In this document: in pieces, positions 1 through 7,862 of the stretch | Numbering within the stretch: the first letter of the stretch is position 1 | Layout of the letters: each line of letters begins with the position of its first letter | Origin: Paraburkholderia phenazinium | GTDB lineage: Bacteria > Pseudomonadota > Gammaproteobacteria > Burkholderiales > Burkholderiaceae | Reading direction: 5' to 3' | Assembly (NCBI RefSeq): GCF_900141745.1 | Contig: NZ_FSRM01000002.1 | Coordinates: 3,658,001 to 3,722,000, forward strand | DNA length: 64,000 nt | Position numbers and translations under genes: made by a program | The notes under the pieces: model-generated | Databases searched by the model: none | Told to the model about the DNA's origin: nothing | Seen by the model: the letters and a program-made list of their open reading frames with translations, nothing else

Positions 1-1306
1 CGCACCGTTCCGGCGCCAGTTGCCGGATATCGTTGCCGCACAGCACGACTGTCCCTGCAGAGCGTTCGGCACCGTCGCTCATACAACGCATCAGCGTCGT
101 CTTGCCGGCTCCATTAGGACCGATGAGGCCGACCAGTTCACCCGCGTTAGCCTCAAGGTCAATGCCCTGCAGCACCTTGAGGCTGCCAAAGTGTTTGGCA
201 ACTCCGTTCAATTGCAGCATGGGTTCGGACAGGGTCTGCTGCCTTTCCGCTTTAACAGCGCGCTCGACGATCTCCGGTTCAGCAACGTTGTAAGCAAGCC
301 TAAGCAACGGTTTCAGAAGCGCTGGCACCAGCCCTTGCGGCAACAGTACGATCACCGCCACAAACGCGGCTCCGAGAATAAGTTGCCACGCAAACGGCAT
401 GCTGCTGCTCAGATACGCTGTGCCGACGTTGATCAAGAGAGCACCGATAACCGGCCCCCACAGCGTTCCCCTGCCGCCAAGCGCGACCCAGATGATCATC
501 TGGGTACCCAGCACAAATCCGGTCAACTCCGGTGCGACAACCCCGCTAAAGGATCCATAACCAAAGCCTGCAAGACTGGCGATAATCGCGGCCACCACCA
601 GCAGAGCGATCTTGAGCAGCGACGTATTGATCCCGAGGTACGAGCAGCGCGACTCGTTATCACGGATCGCTGCCAGCACGCGGCCGCCGTCGCTGCGCAC
701 GAATATCCAGGTCAGCGTTGCGACGCTCAGCAAGGCCGCTCCGGCGATCCAGTACCAGGCCGGCAACGAGAGATCGAAAGTCTCGTAGCCGGTGAGCCCA
801 GAACTCGATCCCGTCCACTCGCCACCTGACAGCAGCAACTGGCTGAGTACGATCGGCAAGACCAGCGACATCACGGTAGCGAAAAACGGCGAAGCACCGC
901 GATAGAACGAAAGCCAGCCCAGCACGAGCGCGACGGCCGCAGCCACGACGATAGCCGCCCCCAACGCCAGTACGACATAACCAATCGAGAAACCACCATG
1001 AGTAAAGACCAGCCCAGCCGCGTATGCGCCGAGACCGAAAAAAGCAGCCTGTCCGAACGTTAGATAACCCGTGTAGCCCCAGAGGATATCCACCGTGATG
1101 GCGGCTATCGAAAAGAAGAATGCCTGAATCAGGATGTTCAGCAAATACGTGCCGAACACGAACGGACCTACAGCCAGCAATAGAAGAGCACACGCACCGC
1201 ACAGAACGATGCCGCGCCCACGAGGACGGCGCCGTTTAGCCGCAAGCGTCCCGGTCGACGCGGCGCTATTGTCCGGGTGATTGGCCGCCGCATCGAGCTT
1301 AACCAT
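1..1306 (-). CDS. Fused LivM-type permease / LivG-type ATPase of a branched-chain-type ABC transporter (3' end off window)
   Basis: This is an inner-membrane ABC transporter component. The first ~330 residues are a LivM-like permease with several hydrophobic segments; without a stop they run into an ATPase domain whose Walker A (GPNGAGKTT) is visible before the window edge. Permease-ATPase fusions of this type are known in Burkholderiales. The ATG at 1306 overlaps the end of the upstream permease gene by 8 nt, so translation is probably coupled. The nitrilase, binding protein and LivH gene lie upstream on the same strand, pointing to uptake of an amide, urea-like compound or amino acid. A LivF-type ATPase is expected beyond the window. 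The family is clear; the substrate is inferred. Confidence 0.88.
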   Translation of the reverse strand, partial: MVKLDAAANHPDNSAASTGTLAAKRRRPRGRGIVLCGACALLLLAVGPFVFGTYLLNILIQAFFFSIAAITVDILWGYTGYLTFGQAAFFGLGAYAAGLVFTHGGFSIGYVVLALGAAIVVAAAVALVLGWLSFYRGASPFFATVMSLVLPIVLSQLLLSGGEWTGSSSGLTGYETFDLSLPAWYWIAGAALLSVATLTWIFVRSDGGRVLAAIRDNESRCSYLGINTSLLKIALLVVAAIIASLAGFGYGSFSGVVAPELTGFVLGTQMIIWVALGGRGTLWGPVIGALLINVGTAYLSSSMPFAWQLILGAAFVAVIVLLPQGLVPALLKPLLRLAYNVAEPEIVERAVKAERQQTLSEPMLQLNGVAKHFGSLKVLQGIDLEANAGELVGLIGPNGAGKTTLMRCMSDGAERSAGTVVLCGNDIRQLAPERC

Positions 1307-2132
1307 GGGAGAACCCCTTCGGACGAATGCGCAGCGTAAGCGCGGCCAGCACGGCAATGGTCAGGCCGCCCAGCACAGGACTGACAAACGTACTGACAAG
1401 CACCTGACACGCTCCGAATACCAGGCACGTAATCAGCAGGCTAAGCATCGAGTACCCTGACACCATGACCAGCATGAAGGCGCTTACCAGCCAGACAAGT
1501 CCCATGTCGGGATCGACGCTCGACAGCGGCGTAATCAGCGTGCCGGCCAGCGAGCCCAAAGCAGCGCCGAGACTAAACGTGATAAAGCGGATGCGACCCG
1601 AGTGAATACCCAGCCCTCGTGCCAGATCCTCGTTCATGATGACTGCGCGGGTCTTGACGCCAAAGCGCGTGCCGGCAAGCAGGCCTGTCATCAGCGCGCA
1701 CAGGACCAGAGCGACCGGAATCAGCAGGAGACGATAGGCGGAATAGTCGGTGCCGGCAATCGAAATCGCCCCCTTCAAGGGCGTTTCCACAAACTGGACC
1801 TCCCGGCCAAAGGCCATCACGATCAGTTGCCCAATCACGATTCCGAGGCCCCATGTAGCGAGGATTGCGTCAAGCGGGCGTTTGTAGAGCGGGCGCACGA
1901 TCACCTGCTCCACCAGCATCCCGACAGCGGTACCCACCACGATCGCCAACGGCACGCTGAGCCAAGGGTTGAGCTTCAACTGCGTAACGACGAAGCTCGA
2001 GTACGCACCCATCGTCAGCAATGCCCCGTGGGCAAAGTTGACGATCTTCATCACGCCGAAAATCACCATTAAGCCCGCCGTGACGATGAACAGCACGGCG
2101 GCAGTCGTCAAAATATCCAATGCGAGGACCAT
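1299..2132 (-). CDS. LivH-type ABC transporter permease
   Basis: The product is 277 aa, nearly all hydrophobic segments, and matches LivH-family inner-membrane permeases of the hydrophobic amino acid/urea/amide uptake class. It pairs with the LivM-type half encoded just downstream to form the translocation channel. The chosen ATG at 2132 has a GGAGA ribosome-binding site about 8 nt upstream. The gene starts about 30 nt after the binding-protein stop and overlaps the next gene by 8 nt, so it sits within one operon. Substrate class is inferred from the nitrilase at the head of the operon. Confidence 0.9.
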   Translation of the reverse strand: MVLALDILTTAAVLFIVTAGLMVIFGVMKIVNFAHGALLTMGAYSSFVVTQLKLNPWLSVPLAIVVGTAVGMLVEQVIVRPLYKRPLDAILATWGLGIVIGQLIVMAFGREVQFVETPLKGAISIAGTDYSAYRLLLIPVALVLCALMTGLLAGTRFGVKTRAVIMNEDLARGLGIHSGRIRFITFSLGAALGSLAGTLITPLSSVDPDMGLVWLVSAFMLVMVSGYSMLSLLITCLVFGACQVLVSTFVSPVLGGLTIAVLAALTLRIRPKGFSHG

Positions 2133-2161
2133 TGTTGTCTCCAGTCACATCCGCCCGGCGT

Positions 2162-3331
2162 TCACTTGATGTTGGGACACTGTGCACCCGGATCTACATC
2201 AGGAAAGGATTGCAGGATTTTTACGGAACCGTCGGCCTGAATCTGTCCCAGGCGCATGGCAAGCGGTGTATGACGGCTCTTGTCCATCGTCACAGGGCCG
2301 CGGGGTCCGTCGAACGAAACCCGATCCAGTGCCTTGATGACCTTTGAGGAATCGGTCGAACCGGCCTTCTCGACTGCGGCCTTGTAAAGGAAGAAGGCCT
2401 CGTATTGAGGTTCGGACAATTCGTTTGGAGTCTTGAGGTCTTTGCCGAAACGCTTGTCCATGGCAGTGAGAAACGCCTTGTTGCCCGCGTTGTCGATACT
2501 CGTCAGATAGGACGCCGACATGTAAGTGCCCGTAGCGGCATCGCCCATGCTTTTCGCGGTCCCTTCGTCGATGGCGAGATTACCGTACGGCAACGTCAGC
2601 CCCGCCCCCTTTATCTGCTTCGCCAGCGAGACGTTCGGCGCGCCGCCGGCCGTCGCGCTGATTAGCGCATCGGGATGCGCGGAGCGGATCTTCGAGAGTA
2701 TCGGCGTCCAGTCCGTGCCGTCGATCGGCAGATACTCTTCGCCGACCACCTTGCCACCGTGCTGCTCGATGTACTTTTTAGTGAACTCCAGCATTCCCCG
2801 GCCGAACGCATAATCGTTACCGACCAGGTAAAACGTTTTGGCGCCCTTGTTCTTTACGAAGTAGTCGACGACCGGCGCCACCTGCTGTTCCGGCACCCAA
2901 CCATTGACGTACATCCACGGGCTGCACGAGCGGCCTTCATAGAACGAGGTATAGATGAACGGCTTCTTGCCGCGCGCTACGATAGGTAACGCCGCATTGC
3001 GCGCCGCACTCGTTTCCATTGAGATGATTGCGTCAACATTGTTCTGGAAAACCAGCGTGTCGTAGGCCTTCTGTGCGCCGACTGCGCCAGACGCGTCATC
3101 GGTAATCTCCAGTTGCACCTGGCGACCCAGGATACCGCCAGCGGCGTTAATCTGCTCGACCGCAAGTTGCGAGGACTGCACGACCGCGGGCGCTACCACG
3201 CTATTTGCGCCGGACAGTCCGACCGCAACCCCGATCTTGATGGGGTCGGCGGCCAGCACGGTCGTGCATGCGCCCGCTGCGGCGGTTGCCGCGATGATGC
3301 CAACCAGAAACTGCTTCTTGAACTGACTCAT
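2162..3331 (-). CDS. Periplasmic binding protein of an amide/branched-chain-type ABC transporter (AmiC-like fold)
   Basis: This is a 389-aa type I periplasmic binding protein (Peripla_BP_6 family). It has a Sec signal peptide (basic MSQFKKQF, hydrophobic stretch, cleavage probably after TVLA) and then the family start IKIGVAVGLSGANS. The segment around YEGRSCSPWMYVNG resembles the amide-binding AmiC/urea-binding group, an impression from motifs rather than an alignment. The ATG at 3331 is preferred over the longer frame because GAAGGAAA precedes it and the hydrophobic signal starts there; the extension would overlap the nitrilase gene. It should deliver the ligand to the LivH/LivM permease encoded downstream. 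Confidence 0.9.
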   Translation of the reverse strand: MSQFKKQFLVGIIAATAAAGACTTVLAADPIKIGVAVGLSGANSVVAPAVVQSSQLAVEQINAAGGILGRQVQLEITDDASGAVGAQKAYDTLVFQNNVDAIISMETSAARNAALPIVARGKKPFIYTSFYEGRSCSPWMYVNGWVPEQQVAPVVDYFVKNKGAKTFYLVGNDYAFGRGMLEFTKKYIEQHGGKVVGEEYLPIDGTDWTPILSKIRSAHPDALISATAGGAPNVSLAKQIKGAGLTLPYGNLAIDEGTAKSMGDAATGTYMSASYLTSIDNAGNKAFLTAMDKRFGKDLKTPNELSEPQYEAFFLYKAAVEKAGSTDSSKVIKALDRVSFDGPRGPVTMDKSRHTPLAMRLGQIQADGSVKILQSFPDVDPGAQCPNIK

Positions 3332-3410
3332 GGCGTTTCCTTCGTAGAGGTGGTCGTAGTGGTAGTGGTATTGCTGGTTTGGAAGGAGCAGGTATGCACT
3401 GTCCGATGTC

Positions 3411-4304
3411 TCACGCGCTTGAGGATGGCCAGCCTGTGCCAAGCATCGGGTCATAGACGTCGGCCCGACGATCGCGCAGGACGTGATTGGAGGCGCTAAG
3501 CGTGCGCTGGGCTCGCGTGCGCTTCAGATCAATTGCGGCGTAGAGCAGTTCTTCCTGGTCGCTGCTGGCCGGCCCCGCCAAAGGCCACCCATCGCCTCCG
3601 ACAATCAGGCTCTGGCCGATGAAAGGCTGACCACGTTCGGTCCCAATCCGGTTTGCGCAGGCAATCGCGAGACCGTTGCTATGCGCCGCCGCCATGGCGA
3701 GCGTCGTCGCCATGGCGGGGCGGTCGTCTGGTTGTGCAGGCATCGGCACCCAGTTCGTCGGTACGCAGACAAGGTCCGCGCCTTGCGTGGCCGCGAGCCG
3801 GTATGTCTCGGGAAACCAGCCGTCGTAGCAGATCGCAATCGCGATTCTCCCCAACGGGGTATCGAAGACGGGAACGCCGAGGTCGCCCGGTTCGAAAAAG
3901 CGCTTTTCGTCGCCCCAGAGATGTAGTTTCCGGTAAACGCCAATCGGCCCGGACGGCCCGGTGAAGATGGCCGAGTTGTACAGACGCTCACCTGCCCGTT
4001 CGGCAATTCCGGCAACGATGTGAATGCCGAGTCGTTGCGCCGCTTCCGTAAAGATCTGGGCCGTCTCTCCGTTCGGCAACTCCTCGGCTAGCGAAAACGC
4101 CTCGTCCCGATCGGCAAAGACATAACCGCTATTTGCCAGTTCGGGCAACACCACCAGCGATGCGCCACTCCTAGCTGCGGATTCGATATGACGAATCGAA
4201 CGCGCCACGTTATCGCGCTTGGCGCCGACATGCGGCTCCATCTGAATGCATGCAATAACGAAGCCGTCCAAGCCACGTTCTGCGGGGGTTTGCTGCAATG
4301 TCAC
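3411..4304 (-). CDS. Nitrilase-superfamily amidohydrolase (probable amidase)
   Basis: This 297-aa carbon-nitrogen hydrolase is predicted cytoplasmic and hydrolyses an amide or nitrile C-N bond. The catalytic triad is visible: Glu in VVLPELANSG (~55), Lys in YRKLHLWG and Cys in AICYDGWFPE. I chose a GTG start at 4304, preceded by GGGAGA at 7 nt. The open frame extends upstream, but that stretch encodes the arms of a terminator hairpin, so it is leader and not protein. It is the first gene of an operon with an AmiC-like binding protein and ABC permeases, so it probably degrades what they import. The exact substrate cannot be read from sequence. Confidence 0.88.
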   Translation of the reverse strand: MTLQQTPAERGLDGFVIACIQMEPHVGAKRDNVARSIRHIESAARSGASLVVLPELANSGYVFADRDEAFSLAEELPNGETAQIFTEAAQRLGIHIVAGIAERAGERLYNSAIFTGPSGPIGVYRKLHLWGDEKRFFEPGDLGVPVFDTPLGRIAIAICYDGWFPETYRLAATQGADLVCVPTNWVPMPAQPDDRPAMATTLAMAAAHSNGLAIACANRIGTERGQPFIGQSLIVGGDGWPLAGPASSDQEELLYAAIDLKRTRAQRTLSASNHVLRDRRADVYDPMLGTGWPSSSA

Positions 4305-4322
4305 GAATCGGTCTCCCAAAGC

Positions 4323-4363
4323 AAAAAGCCCCCGAACCAGCGTTGGACGCAAGTTCGGGGGCT
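4323..4363 (-). terminator. Intrinsic terminator inside the leader of the nitrilase operon
   Basis: An 11-bp perfect stem (AGCCCCCGAAC, 4327-4337, with GTTCGGGGGCT, 4353-4363) has a 15-nt loop that can itself pair GCGT with ACGC. It is followed on the minus strand by five U. It lies between the promoter and the GTG start, before the first gene rather than after the last, so it should attenuate the operon unless it is prevented from forming. Confidence 0.85.
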
Positions 4364-4364
4364 G

Positions 4365-4401
4365 CATAGCCTTTCATGTGTAGCACGGCAACGTTGCCGT
4401 G
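4365..4401 (-). promoter_or_regulatory. Dual hexaloop RNA, candidate ANTAR antiterminator target
   Basis: On the minus-strand transcript, CACGGC-AACGUU-GCCGUG (4401-4384) is followed after six nt by CAUG-AAAGGC-UAUG (4378-4365). Both hairpins have six-nt loops with A at position 1 and G at position 4, the published signature of ANTAR-domain binding RNAs (AmiR, NasR, EutV type). The second hairpin abuts the 5' arm of the terminator at 4363, as in known cases where protein binding stabilises the second hairpin and blocks termination. The second stem is only four pairs (one G-U), so its stability is the weak point. The ANTAR protein itself is not in this window. Confidence 0.65.
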
Positions 4402-4436
4402 GAGCCGCCGGACAACACGACGGCTCAGTGGTAGCG

Positions 4437-4465
4437 AATTTAAGAAGTCAAATTCACGGTGTCAA
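4437..4465 (-). promoter_or_regulatory. Sigma-70 promoter of the nitrilase operon
   Basis: The minus strand reads a consensus -35 TTGACA (4465-4460), a 17-nt spacer and a -10 TAAATT (4442-4437). The start would fall near 4430, giving an untranslated leader of about 125 nt that contains the hexaloop hairpins and terminator. The near-consensus strength fits a promoter whose output is set by attenuation. Confidence 0.7.
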
Positions 4466-4534
4466 GGGTTTTGATGATTTTTCGAATACCCGGGACCGAT
4501 GCCGCCAAGGCATCGCGCCAGCCAGTCATCGGCA

Positions 4535-4564
4535 TTGGCATAAAGCCTCTCGATTTCCGATAGT
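4535..4564 (+). promoter_or_regulatory. Possible promoter of the deacylase-MFS-hydrolase operon
   Basis: TTGGCA (4535-4540) and GATAGT (4559-4564) are separated by 18 nt, about 55 nt before the deacylase start. An inverted repeat, CGATGCC-gccaa-GGCATCG (4497-4515), lies just upstream and could be a regulator site. This is a weak match given for orientation only. Confidence 0.3.
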
Positions 4565-4622
4565 ACGCACATCGCCGCCGCAGCCGGACCTGCGCGGCAT
4601 GCAAACATTCAGGAGACGAATG

Positions 4623-5648
4623 ATGGCAAACAACCGTTCCCGCATTTCAACGGACATCGATTTTGAGCAAGAGGGCTTTCAGACGGGCACGCTAGACGTG
4701 CCCCATTCCGTGGACCGATCCGGCTATGGACACATCCCCATCCCGATCGCCGTCCTCAAGCACGGCAACGGGCCCACTGCGTTGCTCACTGGCGGTAATC
4801 ACGGCGACGAATACGAAGGCCCTATTGCGCTGATGAAACTGTTGCAGCGTCTGCCTTCGATGCAGATCAACGGCCGTCTTATCATCGTACCGGGCTTGAA
4901 TTTCCCAGCGTTTCTCGCTGGACGACGGACCTCGCCAATCGATGGCGCCAACATGAACCGCATTTTCCCGGGCCGTCGCGACGGCTCCGTCACGGAGATG
5001 ATCGCTCATTATGTGGATACCGAACTGTTTCCGCGCGCCGACTTCGTGTTCGACATTCATGCAGGCGGAGCCTCGTTCGATCACTTACCGACGCTACTGG
5101 TGGCCCCGCCTGCCGATGCCGAGCGCCGTCGCGAATACCGGCGCATCGTCGAGGCGTTTGCTGCTCCCCATGCAATGGTGATGGATCTGCTCGGCGAGGA
5201 CCGCACCTATGGAGCTGCCATCGAGCGGCACGGCAAGCTGTTTCTGTGCGGCGAATTCGGTGGTTATGCTACGTTGAATCCGTCCGGCCTTGCGATCGTC
5301 GAAGAGGGTGTGCAGCGCGTGCTGGCGACGCTCGGCATCTGCCCGGACAACTCGCTGCCCCCGCCGCGTTACGACACCCGTTGGCTGCGCGTCGACGGCA
5401 AAAAGCATTACGTTTTTGCGGACACGCGCGGCATTTTCGAACCGGCATTCAAGCTCGGCGACCAGGTAAAGGCCGGCGACCTGGCCGGGCGCATCTTCGA
5501 TCCGCACGCACCGTGGGCGGCCCCCGTCGAACTGAGGTTCGACACCGCGGGACTAGTCGTCATTGTCCGTTCGTTTGCGAGCGTCGAACCTGGCGACTGC
5601 GTCGCGCTCGTAGCAAGCGACGACGTTTCCGGCGGCCACACGCATTGA
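4623..5648 (+). CDS. Succinylglutamate desuccinylase/aspartoacylase-family (M14-like) deacylase, DoeB-like
   Basis: This 341-aa zinc deacylase resembles N-alpha-acetyl-diaminobutyrate deacetylase DoeB and aspartoacylases, which release an acyl group from an amino acid derivative. Zinc ligands are visible as NHGDE (His and Glu) and DIHAGG, with the likely catalytic Glu in CGEFGG. The C-terminal ~70 residues form a lipoyl-like beta barrel domain (LGDQVKAGDLAGRI). Two adjacent ATGs occur; AGGAG at 4611 favours 4623 (7-nt spacing). It heads a tight plus-strand operon with an MFS carrier and an MBL hydrolase and is divergent from the nitrilase operon. No other ectoine genes are near, so the substrate is open. 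Confidence 0.82.
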   Translation: MANNRSRISTDIDFEQEGFQTGTLDVPHSVDRSGYGHIPIPIAVLKHGNGPTALLTGGNHGDEYEGPIALMKLLQRLPSMQINGRLIIVPGLNFPAFLAGRRTSPIDGANMNRIFPGRRDGSVTEMIAHYVDTELFPRADFVFDIHAGGASFDHLPTLLVAPPADAERRREYRRIVEAFAAPHAMVMDLLGEDRTYGAAIERHGKLFLCGEFGGYATLNPSGLAIVEEGVQRVLATLGICPDNSLPPPRYDTRWLRVDGKKHYVFADTRGIFEPAFKLGDQVKAGDLAGRIFDPHAPWAAPVELRFDTAGLVVIVRSFASVEPGDCVALVASDDVSGGHTH

Positions 5649-5662
5649 CCACGGAGACGGCC

Positions 5663-6985
5663 ATGTCCGCAATCCCTGTAGCCACTATCGCCGACGGGCG
5701 CGATGCACTCTATCGCAAGATCACATGGCGTCTGCTGCCGTTTCTGACGCTGTGCTACATGCTCGCATATCTCGATCGCATCAATATCGGCTTTGCGAAG
5801 TTGCAGATGCAGAATCAGCTCGCGTTTTCCGATGCCGCTTACGGGGTCGCTGCGGGCATCTTCTTCATCGGCTACGTGCTATTCGAAATTCCGAGCAATC
5901 TGCTTCTGCCGAAGATCGGCGCACGCAAGACGTTATCGCGCATCATGGTGCTGTGGGGGCTGACCTCCGCGTCGATGCTGTTGGTGCGCGACGTCCACGC
6001 GTTTTACGCGCTACGCTTCCTGCTTGGTGTCTTCGAGGCCGGTTTCGCGCCTGGGATGGTGCTGTATCTGACGTACTGGTACGCGCCAACGCGTACCGCA
6101 CGTGCGATGGCCGTCGTGATGTGGGCCGGTCCGATTGGCGGTGTGATTGGCGGCCCCTTGTCGAGTTGGGCCATGACGTCGCTGGCAGGTGCCGGTGGCC
6201 TCGCAGGCTGGCAATGGATGTTCATCGTCGAAGGTCTGCCTTGTTGCATACTGGGTGTGGTGGCGTTTTTCTTTCTCGATGATCGCCCGCAGCAGGCACG
6301 CTGGTTGTCCGATCAGGAGAAAGCACTGCTCGACGCCGATCTCGCTGCGCAACGCATCAGGCGTGCGGCGAGCGAAGCACGGCATCTCTCGCTGCGAAGC
6401 GTTGTAGCCGATCCCAAGGTACTCGCACTCGCGTTCAGCAACTTTTGCGTGATCGCCGGAATCTATACGGTGAGCTTCTGGTTACCGACCATTCTGAAGA
6501 CCGCCGGTGTTGCCAGCACGACGGAGATCGGCCTGTGGTCGTCCATTCCCTACGTCGCCGCGATTGCGGCGATGGGATGGCTGTGCCGCAGTTCCGATCG
6601 TCGTAACGAGCGCCGCCGCCATAGCGCCATTGCCAGCATCGTGGGAGCCGTCGCCCTTGCCGTCGCGGGTTTGTATCCGCATCAACTCGGAATAGCGTTA
6701 CCTGCCATCACACTCTCCACTGCCATGCTTTGGGCTTCATATACGGTACTTTGGGCACTGCCAGCGGGCTACCTGGGCAGCGCAGCGGCGGCGGGAGGCA
6801 TTGCCTTCATCAACATCTGCGGCGCGCTTGGCGGCTTCGCCAGCCCGATCATCATCGGTTACGTTAAAACATTGACTGGCGGCATGCAGGCGGGAATGCT
6901 GACGATTGTCGTCATCGCGCTCGCCGGTGCGTTTGCGATGCTCTGCAACCCTATTGAATCCCGCACGGAGGCACGGCATGGATGA
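5663..6985 (+). CDS. MFS transporter, anion:cation symporter-like
   Basis: A 440-aa, 12-segment carrier of the major facilitator superfamily. The N-terminus (RKITWRLLPFLTLCYMLAYLDRINIGFAK) is typical of the ACS family, which imports organic anions such as phthalate, tartrate or hydroxyphenylacetates. The long frame starts far upstream inside the deacylase; the ATG at 5663 is chosen because GGAGA lies 6 nt before it, 14 nt after the deacylase stop. Its stop overlaps the next gene by 8 nt. It likely imports the substrate handled by the flanking deacylase and hydrolase. Confidence 0.88.
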   Translation: MSAIPVATIADGRDALYRKITWRLLPFLTLCYMLAYLDRINIGFAKLQMQNQLAFSDAAYGVAAGIFFIGYVLFEIPSNLLLPKIGARKTLSRIMVLWGLTSASMLLVRDVHAFYALRFLLGVFEAGFAPGMVLYLTYWYAPTRTARAMAVVMWAGPIGGVIGGPLSSWAMTSLAGAGGLAGWQWMFIVEGLPCCILGVVAFFFLDDRPQQARWLSDQEKALLDADLAAQRIRRAASEARHLSLRSVVADPKVLALAFSNFCVIAGIYTVSFWLPTILKTAGVASTTEIGLWSSIPYVAAIAAMGWLCRSSDRRNERRRHSAIASIVGAVALAVAGLYPHQLGIALPAITLSTAMLWASYTVLWALPAGYLGSAAAAGGIAFINICGALGGFASPIIIGYVKTLTGGMQAGMLTIVVIALAGAFAMLCNPIESRTEARHG

Positions 6986-7853
6986 ACCATCGAAGATCTA
7001 CCGCGTTGGCGATGCGACGATTACCCGCGTCCTCGAGCAAAGCTTTCCTTTCAAGGCCCAAACGCTATTCGCCGATTTCGACCCTGCGGTGATCGAGGAG
7101 CATGGTACGTGGCTCAAAGACGGGCACATTGACGCTACGGCGGAACACTTCATTCTGAGCGTCAATACATGGGTAGTTCGGTTAGGCGGCAAAGTCATTC
7201 TGATCGACACCGCCAGCGGCAATCACAAAAACCGTCCGTTTAGCGCCCTCTTTCATCAACTGAATACGCCTTACCTCGAGCGGCTGGCGCGCGCTGGCGT
7301 CACACCCGATGAAGTCGATTTCGTACTTCTTACCCACCTGCATGTGGACCACGTCGGCTGGAACACTCGGCTCAATGATGGCCGCTGGGTACCGACCTTT
7401 CCGAACGCGCGCTACGTGTTCTCGAGCGCAGAGCGCCAACACTTCGACACGGCAGCTGGCGCAAGCCGGCGGATGGTTTTCGATGACAGCGTATTGCCGG
7501 TAATCGAGGCGGGACTCGCAGAGGAGATTGGCCCGGAGGGTGGAGAATATCTGCCCGGCATCCGCTTTTGTTCGACTCCAGGGCACAGCGCGGGACATAT
7601 GTCGATCGAGCTTGAATCGGCAGGTGCGCACGCGCTCTTTAGCGGCGACGTATGGCATCACGCAATCCAGGTCTACCGACCCGCCTGGAGTTCGATGTTC
7701 TGCGCCGACAAGTCACGCGCGAACGCATCGCGCGAGTGGGTGTTGGAGCGGGCAGCCGACACGGGCGCTACGGTGTTCACCCCGCATTTTTCCGGCACAT
7801 CGGCAGGTGAGGTGACGCACGCCGGCAGCGGCTTTACATGGCGTTTTTTATAG
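6978..7853 (+). CDS. MBL-fold metallo-hydrolase (lactonase-like)
   Basis: This 291-aa protein has the metallo-beta-lactamase fold. The metal motif THLHVDH (~residues 115-121), the later His in TPGHSAGH, the Asp in FSGDVWHH and a final His in FTPHFSG are all present, as in AiiA/AttM-type lactonases and related hydrolases. No signal peptide is seen, so it is probably cytoplasmic. The ATG at 6978 overlaps the MFS stop by 8 nt, implying translational coupling. Together with the deacylase it may process the two ends of one imported compound, an inference from the operon only. Confidence 0.85.
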   Translation: MDEPSKIYRVGDATITRVLEQSFPFKAQTLFADFDPAVIEEHGTWLKDGHIDATAEHFILSVNTWVVRLGGKVILIDTASGNHKNRPFSALFHQLNTPYLERLARAGVTPDEVDFVLLTHLHVDHVGWNTRLNDGRWVPTFPNARYVFSSAERQHFDTAAGASRRMVFDDSVLPVIEAGLAEEIGPEGGEYLPGIRFCSTPGHSAGHMSIELESAGAHALFSGDVWHHAIQVYRPAWSSMFCADKSRANASREWVLERAADTGATVFTPHFSGTSAGEVTHAGSGFTWRFL

Positions 7854-7862
7854 TCAACGGAC

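Noticed and set aside
4305..4367. In-frame N-terminal extension of the nitrilase
   Set aside because: The extension is encoded by the arms and loop of the leader terminator, and a good ribosome-binding site precedes the GTG at 4304.
4323..4440. Guanidine (ykkC or mini-ykkC) riboswitch in the nitrilase leader
   Set aside because: The ACGR loops and conserved cores of those classes are absent; the A1/G4 hexaloops fit an ANTAR target better.
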